Of a DNA stretch of 64,000 nucleotides, positions 16,728-23,377 are shown one piece after another. Within the stretch, counting starts at the first letter, position 1. Every line of letters starts with the position of its first letter. The notes under the pieces are model-generated. The model made no database searches, had not been told where the DNA came from, and worked only from the letters and a program-made list of their open reading frames with translations. The translations under genes and the position numbers were made by a program. Source of the stretch: RYN-230 sp963718305 (lineage in GTDB: Bacteria > Actinomycetota > Actinomycetes > Streptosporangiales > Streptosporangiaceae); contig CAVQZG010000018.1 of assembly GCA_963718305.1 (NCBI GenBank), positions 372,001 to 436,000 of the forward strand. Direction: 5' to 3'.

Positions 16728-18338
16728 GGGGTGGGGTGCGCCTCGTATTTCCAGATCACATAGGTGCCCTGGCCGAACGGCGGGACTTCGATGCCGTAGG
16801 GGACGACCTCGATGGTGTGGTAGTGCGGGTTGTGGTGCAGCTCCGTGGCCAAGCCATGGTCCAGCGCGGTGGTGTCGGTGAAGTTGAGGGCCACATAGGA
16901 GAAGTAACCGTGGGCGATGTAGTAGGCGAAGGTCGCGGCGTTACCCGCTGAGATGATCCCTGATGTGGTCCCGGTGCTGGCCCCGGACGGCAAGACGATG
17001 TTGCGGGTGCTGGACCAGCGCCGCCACTCACGCCCGGACGGCAGGTAGTACTTGGCGATCGCAGGGTCCTCCACCAGCAGCCGTCCGTGACCGGAATCGG
17101 CCAGCGGGCGGAGTACCGCGATGAAGGCTTTCGCGTTAGGCCAGCTGGTCGCGAACGACCAGGACTGCGCCACGCCCAGGTACACCGGGAACGCCAGCGC
17201 GATCACGCAGGTCGCGGTGGTCAACGCCTGCTCCCGTCCGGCCGGCGCAGCCGCGATGAACCGGTCGGCGGCGTAGCCGGCCGCAATGGCCGCGAACCAG
17301 ACGCCCACCCCCACGTGCACGTTGAGCAGCGCGGCGGTGTGCAGCCAGGCCTGCTCAGCCGGCCCGAGGATCGCGGCGGCGGCCAGGACGGCCAGCAGCC
17401 AGGTCTGGGCCCGTCCCTCCCGCCGCACCGCGCTGAAGACGACGCCCGCCACGGCCAGGATGACCAGAATGCCCGCCCAGTACCAGGTGCTGGACAGCAC
17501 GGACAGGGGCGAGCTTGTGTGCGCCACCGGGGTCAGGATGGTTGCCTTGAACCCGTTCAGGTAGTTGCTCCCGCCGATCAGCAGCCCCGCGCCCAGCAGC
17601 ATGATCACCGTGGTCAGCAGGATGGCCACCCGCCGCAGCGCGATCCGGCCGCCTACCTCCGGCAGCGCGGCCAGCGCCGCCAGCACGGCCACGAGGACGT
17701 CGAACAGGATGGTGGAGTAGGACGTGGCATTGGCCAGGGCCAGGGCCGCGCCTGCCGCGATCATGCGGCCTGGCGCCTCCCCCCGGTCTCCGACGCGCAG
17801 CACGCACCACGCCGCCAGCGCGACCAGCAACAGCGACAGGGCGTCGTACGTGGCGAAGGCGCCCAGGTGCAAGGTAGTGCCCAGCACTGCGAACAGCGCC
17901 GCGGCGAAGAACGCGGCCCGCCGCCCGTACAGCCGCCGGGCCGTGCTCCACAGCAGTGTGGTCGCCGCGAGCATGAAGACCAGGGACAGGATCCGGGCCG
18001 CGGTCAGACCCGCCGATGTGGTCCGCGAGCGCGCCGAGCGGCGGGTAGATCACCGGCGCGCCGGAGAAGTAATAGGGAAACGGGGGGATAGCGGTGCCGT
18101 GCAGCCAGTTCGCCCACTGCAGGTGCCCGGCCCACAGGTACAGTCCCTCGTCCTGGTAGGCCGTGTCGGCCCGGACCAGCCGGAGTGACAGCAGCGCCTG
18201 GACGATCAGCACCGGAAGCAGTGGCCACCCGCCAGGCACGCGCCACCTGGTGGGCCGGTCCTCCCGGTCCGCGGCGGTCCGCCCGGCAACGAGCGTGCCC
18301 GCCGGGGCCTCCGCCGGCGCCGACGTATGACTATTCAT
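16724..18338 (-). pseudogene. GT-C (ArnT/PMT-like) membrane glycosyltransferase, frameshifted
   Basis: A polytopic GT39-like lipid-linked-sugar transferase of about 538 residues if repaired. ATG 18338 (GGAG 9-12 bases upstream) begins MNSHTSAPAEAPAG, then the first helix and the GT-C acidic motif in TAYQDEGLYLW. At about 18008 the frame changes: the N-terminal frame reads ALADHIGG and then nonsense, while a one-base shift gives LTAARILSLVFMLAAT, matching the intact paralogue at 48005-51301 (SLGGLTAARMFSLAEML). The remaining 416-residue frame holds the other helices and a C-terminal soluble part. It may be a true pseudogene or a sequencing error in the CCC run next to the shift. It converges with the aldo/keto reductase. 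Confidence 0.8.
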
Positions 18339-18550
18339 GACGGGTCTCCACGTCCTGTGTCCGGCGTACTGAGCAATCGCTGGCCAGGCCCCCCAGCGCA
18401 CCTCTGTCCTGGCCGGACGGCAGTCATGCCGGAACGGCCTGGGTGCACGGCGCAGGTGCCTTAGGCGTTTCTATACACATGCGGGGAGCCTGTTTACCTG
18501 GCCTATAGGCATAGGACGCGCGAACCCGTCCGTCCGATCACCGCCGGGGC

Positions 18551-18586
18551 AAAAAAAGGTCACGGCCCGGCATCAGGCGGCCGGTG
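18551..18586 (-). terminator. Rho-independent terminator of the MFS-cNMP gene
   Basis: Read on the minus strand: CAC-c-GGCC, a loop of about ten bases, GGCC-GTG, then ACC and seven T. The T-run (plus-strand A at 18551-18557) is exceptional in such GC-rich DNA, and the stem begins directly after the stop codon. Confidence 0.7.
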
Positions 18587-18587
18587 C

Positions 18588-20219
18588 CTACTCTCCGGAG
18601 TCCGCGCTGACCCACCCGGAAGCGACCTGGTCGGCGTGCCGCCGGGTCGGCGCGTGCCCGCTGACCGCGGCGAGGAACGTGTCGGCGTCCAGGGCGAACA
18701 AGGTGGCGGGGCCCACCGCGGTGACCGTCGCGGTCCGTGGCACCCGCCGGAGCAGCGCGATCTCGCCCAGCCCGGTCCCGCGGCCCCGCACGCCACGGAA
18801 CCGCCCGTCCACGGAAACCGCGACCTCACCGTCGGCGATGGCGTAGAACCGGTCTCCGTCCCCGCCCTGCCGGATGAGGACCTGGCCCGGGACCGCGTCG
18901 ATCCGCTTCAGCGCGCCGGCCAGGGTTTCCAGCGCCGGGCCGGGCAGATCCGCGAAGTGCGGCAGCGAGCGCAGCAGCGCCACCTCGGTCACGGGCACGG
19001 CCCGGCCCTGGTCCACCCGGCGCAGGGTCCGCAGCCCGCAGGCTGCGGTGACCGGCAGCAAGGCACCCACGGTGATCAGCGCGAGCCGGGCCCCGCCGAA
19101 CCCCACGAGTAGCGGGGTGAGCAGCGAGCCCGCCGCCAGGCCGGCCATGGACAGCCCTTCGACGATCCCGAACACCCGCCCGACCAGCTGCGCGGGCACC
19201 ACCCGCTGGAGCAGGGTGTTCGCGGACACGGCCAGGACCGCCCGGCCGCCGCCAGCCACCGCGATGAGCGTGACCACCAGGCCGAGGGCGCTGGTGAACG
19301 CGGTGAGGATCAGGCCCGCGCTGAGGGCGAGCAGGGAGGTCACCAGGGCCCGGCCGAGCCGCCGCCCGAGCAGGTGCGCGGTGAGCAGGCCGGCGGCCAC
19401 CGCGCCCGCCCCGTACGCGGCGTTGAGGTAGCCGACCCACACCTGGCCCCGGCCCAGCACCTGGATGGCTATCACCACGAACAGCACGTCGAGCGAGCCG
19501 ACCACCACGTACTGGGCGGTGAGCAGGCTCACCAGCAACCGTGGTCGCGGCCGCCCGGCGACCTCCCGCGCGCCTTCGAGCAGCGTGGTGAAACGGGACG
19601 CCGGGCGGTCCGCGTCCGCCAGCGCGATCCCGGTGACCCGCACCGGCGCGACGAGGACCGCAGCGCCCGCCACCAGAACGGCGCACACCGCGAACAGCGT
19701 GCCGATCTGCCCGAGCCCCAGGAACAGGGACGCGACCAGGGCGGACAGGACCACCCCCAGGTTCTCGGCCCAGCCGGCCACCACATTCGCCGCGGTGAGC
19801 TGCCCGGCGTCGCGGGCCAGCGCGGGCAGCGCGGCGAACAGCGCTGGCCGGGTCGTGGTCATCGCCGTGCTGGCCAGCACGGCCAGCCCGTAGGCCAGCA
19901 GCGGTGGTCCGCCCGTCCACAGGCTCACCGCGACCCCTGCCATGCCCAGCGCCTGCACCGTATAGCCGCCAGCCAGCAGCTGGGTCGGCGACCGGCGGTC
20001 GGCCAGGGCAGACAGCACCGGCGCGAGGACAATCCCGGGAGCTAGCTGGGCGAACGCGACCAGCCCGGCGGCCGTGGCCCCGCCCTGGCCGAACGCGTAG
20101 ACCAGCATGCCGATCCACACGGCGTACTCGGCCACCACGAACGCCACGAACGCGGTCATGAGGCGGGCCATGGCCGGGTCGCCGACGAGCGCGCGGATGA
20201 CCCGGAAGAACCGCCCCAC
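18588..20219 (-). CDS. MFS transporter fused to a cyclic-nucleotide-binding domain
   Basis: 543 residues. Residues 1-400 are a major facilitator of the EntS/MFS_3 exporter type, with about twelve helices and the loop motif ALADRRSPTQLL between helices 2 and 3. Residues about 415-543 form a CAP_ED domain: FADLPGPALETLAGALKRID, then GQVLIRQGGDGDRFYAIADG, then the phosphate-binding cassette GEIALLRRVPRTATV. The cassette keeps the Glu and Arg that contact cAMP/cGMP in proven binders, so nucleotide binding is likely. Transport may therefore be gated by a cyclic nucleotide (inference). The gene diverges from a decarboxylase carrying the same type of domain; a T-run terminator follows the stop. Confidence 0.88.
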   Translation of the reverse strand: MGRFFRVIRALVGDPAMARLMTAFVAFVVAEYAVWIGMLVYAFGQGGATAAGLVAFAQLAPGIVLAPVLSALADRRSPTQLLAGGYTVQALGMAGVAVSLWTGGPPLLAYGLAVLASTAMTTTRPALFAALPALARDAGQLTAANVVAGWAENLGVVLSALVASLFLGLGQIGTLFAVCAVLVAGAAVLVAPVRVTGIALADADRPASRFTTLLEGAREVAGRPRPRLLVSLLTAQYVVVGSLDVLFVVIAIQVLGRGQVWVGYLNAAYGAGAVAAGLLTAHLLGRRLGRALVTSLLALSAGLILTAFTSALGLVVTLIAVAGGGRAVLAVSANTLLQRVVPAQLVGRVFGIVEGLSMAGLAAGSLLTPLLVGFGGARLALITVGALLPVTAACGLRTLRRVDQGRAVPVTEVALLRSLPHFADLPGPALETLAGALKRIDAVPGQVLIRQGGDGDRFYAIADGEVAVSVDGRFRGVRGRGTGLGEIALLRRVPRTATVTAVGPATLFALDADTFLAAVSGHAPTRRHADQVASGWVSADSGE

Positions 20220-20274
20220 CAGTCACCTTCCCCCCTGGCTGCTCCGACGGTACGGCCGCGCCGCCAGCCCTTCA

Positions 20275-20314
20275 ATCGTGCTAGCACCAGGGCTATCGTG
20301 CTGCCACCAGGGCT
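20275..20314. repeat. Two tandem 20-bp repeats in the shared cNMP-pair promoter
   Basis: ATCGTGCTAGCACCAGGGCT (20275-20294) is followed directly by ATCGTGCTGCCACCAGGGCT (20295-20314), differing at two positions. The first unit holds the perfect palindrome GTGCTAGCAC. A 20-bp period puts both copies on the same DNA face, as expected of regulator sites. The repeats lie between the two divergent starts, 72 bases upstream of the decarboxylase GTG. Confidence 0.75.
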
Positions 20315-20385
20315 ACGGTGAGGGCGGCATCGACGCGGCGGGGCAATCGCCGGCCCGCCGCGGCGGCTGGGTGAGGGGGCCTGGG

Positions 20386-22263
20386 GTGGAGCACCGGTTG
20401 CGGATGGACGTGGAGGCGATGCGGCGGGCCGGCTACGCGACCGTGGACGCGCTCGTCGCCAGGCTCGCCGACCCCGGGGCCGACGCGGTGCTGCGCCGGG
20501 CCGGGCCGGCGGAAATGCGCGACCGGCTGGCCGGCCCGGCGCCCGAGCAGCCGGGGGACTACGGCGAGGTGCTCGGCCGGCTCCTCGCGGACGTGCTGCC
20601 TTACGCGAGCCGGACGGATCACCCCGGGTACTTCGCGTTCGTGCCGAGCTTCACCACCTGGCCGGCGGCGCTGGCCGAGCTGGTCGCGGCGGCAGCCAAT
20701 CCGTACTGCGGGGCGTGGATGGAGTCGGCCGGCCCGGCGCAGGTTGAGCTCCAGGTCATCGACTGGTTCCGCGACTGGCTGGGGATGCCCGGGAGCACGT
20801 CCGGGGTGCTCGTGACCGGCGGCTCGGCGGCCAATCTCACCGCGCTGCTGGTCGCCCGGGACGCCGCCGGGGGACCGTCGGACGATGAGATCGTGTACGT
20901 GTCCGACCAGGCTCATTCCTCTCTGGCCCGGACCGCGCGGGCCATGGGGCTGCGGCCGCACCAGGTGCGGGTGCTGCCCACCGACGGCCGCTGGCGGCTG
21001 CGGCCCGGTTCGGTGACCGCCGCCGTGCGCGCCGACCGCGAGGCGGGCCGGGTCCCGTTCGCCTTGTGCGCCAGCGGTGGGTCCACCAACACCGGGGCCG
21101 TCGATCCGCTGGCGGACCTGGCCGACGTGTGCGCCGCAGAAGGACTGTGGCTGCACGTGGACGCGGCGTACGGCGGCTTCGCGGTGCTGAGCCCGAAGGG
21201 ACGGAAGCTGCTGGCCGGTATCGAGCGCGCGGACTCGGTGACCCTGGACCCGCACAAGTGGCTGTTCCAGCCGATGGAGTGCGGCAGTGTCCTGGTCCGC
21301 GACGGTGCCCGGCTGGAGCGCACGTTCGCTGTTCACCCCGACTATCTCGACGACAACGACGCCCGGGCCAGCGGTGAGGTCAACTTCGCCGACCGCGGCC
21401 TGCAGCTGTCCCGGGGGTTCCGGGCGCTCAAGGTCTGGGTGTCCGTGCAGACCTTCGGCCTGGCCGCGTTCCGGGCCGGGGTCCAGCGCAACCTCGACCT
21501 GGCCGAGTTCGCCGAGACCCTGGTCCGCAGCCATCCGGATCTCACTCTGATGGCGCCCGCGGTGCTGGGTATCGTCTGCTTCCGGCGGGAGTGGCCCGGC
21601 TGCGACGAGGCCGAGACCGAGCGCCGCGGGCTGGCCCTGGCCCGGGCCCTGGAACACAGCGGAACGGCGCTGGTCTCCAGCACCCGGCTCGCGGGCCGCC
21701 ACGCCATCCGGCTCTGCGTGCTCAACCCGACCAGCTCCGAAGCCGACGTGCGCCGGGTCATCGAGCATTTCGCCGGGGCCTCCATCCCGGCCACCCCGGG
21801 CGCTCCGGATGTGGAGGCGGCTCCGGCCGATCCCCGGGCCGGTGTCCTGGCCGCCCTGGACGGCGATCCGCTCCGCACCTCCCGGCTGCTGGCCCGGGTG
21901 GCCGGGGCGACGCTGCGGGCCATCCGCGCCCGTGCGGCCTGGCTCGACACGACGGCCGGGGAGGAGGTGACCCGCCGGTGGGACTCAGACCGATCGTTCT
22001 ACCTCATCGTCTCCGGCCGCTTCGACGTGCTCATCGACGGCAGGCGGATCCGCACCCTCGGCCCGGGGGAACACTTCGGCGAGCTCGCCGCCCGGGACTG
22101 GGGCGGCGGCTACGGCTACACTCGCCTGGCCACCGTGGTCTGCGCCGAGCCCGGGCAGCTCCTGAGGCTCACCAGCGACGACTTCCGGTGGCTGATGGAC
22201 ACCGAGCCGACGGCGAAGGCGCAGATCGCCCGGGACCTGGCCGACCGGCTCGAGGAGCGGTAG
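20386..22263 (+). CDS. PLP-dependent group II decarboxylase fused to a cyclic-nucleotide-binding domain
   Basis: 625 residues from GTG 20386, which has GAGGGGG six bases upstream. Residues 1-480 are an aromatic-L-amino-acid-decarboxylase-like enzyme: FVPSFTTWPAALAELVAAAANPY, the TGGSAANLTALLVARD cofactor loop, HVDAAYGGF with the PLP-nitrogen aspartate, and the Schiff-base lysine in DPHKWLFQP (residue 291). Residues about 490-625 are a CAP_ED domain with FYLIVSGRFDVLIDG and a phosphate cassette that starts FGELAARDW, has a glycine/tyrosine-rich insertion and ends RLATV; Glu and Arg are kept. It probably makes an amine from an amino acid under cyclic-nucleotide control (inference). The epimerase follows 22 bases downstream. 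Confidence 0.88.
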   Translation: MEHRLRMDVEAMRRAGYATVDALVARLADPGADAVLRRAGPAEMRDRLAGPAPEQPGDYGEVLGRLLADVLPYASRTDHPGYFAFVPSFTTWPAALAELVAAAANPYCGAWMESAGPAQVELQVIDWFRDWLGMPGSTSGVLVTGGSAANLTALLVARDAAGGPSDDEIVYVSDQAHSSLARTARAMGLRPHQVRVLPTDGRWRLRPGSVTAAVRADREAGRVPFALCASGGSTNTGAVDPLADLADVCAAEGLWLHVDAAYGGFAVLSPKGRKLLAGIERADSVTLDPHKWLFQPMECGSVLVRDGARLERTFAVHPDYLDDNDARASGEVNFADRGLQLSRGFRALKVWVSVQTFGLAAFRAGVQRNLDLAEFAETLVRSHPDLTLMAPAVLGIVCFRREWPGCDEAETERRGLALARALEHSGTALVSSTRLAGRHAIRLCVLNPTSSEADVRRVIEHFAGASIPATPGAPDVEAAPADPRAGVLAALDGDPLRTSRLLARVAGATLRAIRARAAWLDTTAGEEVTRRWDSDRSFYLIVSGRFDVLIDGRRIRTLGPGEHFGELAARDWGGGYGYTRLATVVCAEPGQLLRLTSDDFRWLMDTEPTAKAQIARDLADRLEER

Positions 22264-22285
22264 GACGGCAAGGAGAGGATCTGGG

Positions 22286-23263
22286 ATGAGTCGCGTAGTG
22301 GTCATCGGGGCAACCGGGCACATCGGCACCTACCTGGTACCCCGGCTGGTGCGGGGCGGTCACGAGGTGATCGCCATGAGCCGGGGGACGCGCGACCCCT
22401 ACCACCCGGCCCCGGAGTGGGCCCGGGTCACCCGGGTCGCGGTGGACCGGGACGCGGAGGACGCCGCGGGGTCCTTCGGCGGCCAGGTCGCGGAGCTGCA
22501 CCCCGACGTGGTCATCGACCTGGTCTGCTTCACCGCGGCCTCGGCGCGCCAGCTCGTCGAGGCGCTGCGCCCGTCCCGCCCGCTGCTGCTGCACTGCGGG
22601 ACGATCTGGGTCCACGGGCCCGCGCTGCGCGTCCCGGTCACCGAGGACGAACCCCGCACCGCGTACGGCGACTACGGCACGGGCAAGGCGGAGATCGAGG
22701 CGCTGCTGCACCGCGAGACGCTGGCGGGCGGGGTCCCGGCCGTGGTGCTGCACCCGGGTCATATCAGTGGTCCCGGCTGGCCGGTGATCACGCCCGCGGG
22801 CAACCTGGACCCGGCGGTCTGGACTCACCTGGCCACCGGCCAGCCGCTCGCGCTGCCCGATCATGGGCTCGGCGTCCTGCATCACGTGCACGCCGACGAC
22901 GTGGCCCAGGCCTTCGAGCAGGCGCTGACCAGGCCCGCAGCCATCGGGGCCAGCTTCCACGTGGTGTCCGAGCAGGCCATGACGCTGCGCGGCCTCGCCG
23001 CCGGGGCCGCGCGGTGGTTCGGCCGCGAGCCGGTGCTGGACTTCGTGGACTGGCCCGAGTTCGAGCGCCGGAGCGGTCCCGAGCACGCGCAAGCCACCCG
23101 GGAGCACACGATGCGCAGCATCACCGCGAGCATCGCCCGGGCCCGCGAGGTACTCGGCTACGCGCCGCGCTACAGCACGCTCGATGCCCTGCACGAGGCC
23201 CTGGCCTGGCTGGTCGCGCACGGCCAGGCGGACGTCGGCGGCTCCCAGTTTCCTGAGAGTTAG
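22286..23263 (+). CDS. NAD-dependent epimerase/dehydratase (extended SDR)
   Basis: 325 residues of the extended short-chain dehydrogenase fold. The nucleotide motif is VVVIGATGHIGTYLV (GxxGxxG, residues 4-18). The usual YxxxK active site appears as AYGDYGTGKAEIEALL, with Tyr and Lys in YGTGK. Later come VVLHPGHISGPG and HHVHADDVAQAFEQAL, typical of nucleotide-sugar or isoflavone-reductase-like SDRs. An AAGGAGAGG ribosome site precedes ATG 22286. It follows the decarboxylase-cNMP gene by 22 bases on the same strand, so it may belong to that pathway and modify the amine product or a partner; the substrate is unknown. Confidence 0.82.
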   Translation: MSRVVVIGATGHIGTYLVPRLVRGGHEVIAMSRGTRDPYHPAPEWARVTRVAVDRDAEDAAGSFGGQVAELHPDVVIDLVCFTAASARQLVEALRPSRPLLLHCGTIWVHGPALRVPVTEDEPRTAYGDYGTGKAEIEALLHRETLAGGVPAVVLHPGHISGPGWPVITPAGNLDPAVWTHLATGQPLALPDHGLGVLHHVHADDVAQAFEQALTRPAAIGASFHVVSEQAMTLRGLAAGAARWFGREPVLDFVDWPEFERRSGPEHAQATREHTMRSITASIARAREVLGYAPRYSTLDALHEALAWLVAHGQADVGGSQFPES

Positions 23264-23343
23264 CGGGGCCCAGCAGGTCAGCAAGATCTTCCCCGGTAGC
23301 CTGGCAGCTTCTGGCCGCAGAATCGCTCATGATGGGGCCCCGC
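23263..23343. promoter_or_regulatory. Long-spaced inverted repeat after the epimerase gene
   Basis: GCGGGGCCC (23263-23271) and GGGCCCCGC (23335-23343) are a perfect 9-bp inverted repeat separated by 63 bases, spanning the gap between the epimerase stop and the membrane protein start. It could form an mRNA stem that isolates the two genes. Function is not certain. Confidence 0.3.
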
Positions 23344-23377
23344 GCTGTCACTCATATCCGCAACGAGAGCGTTTCCC

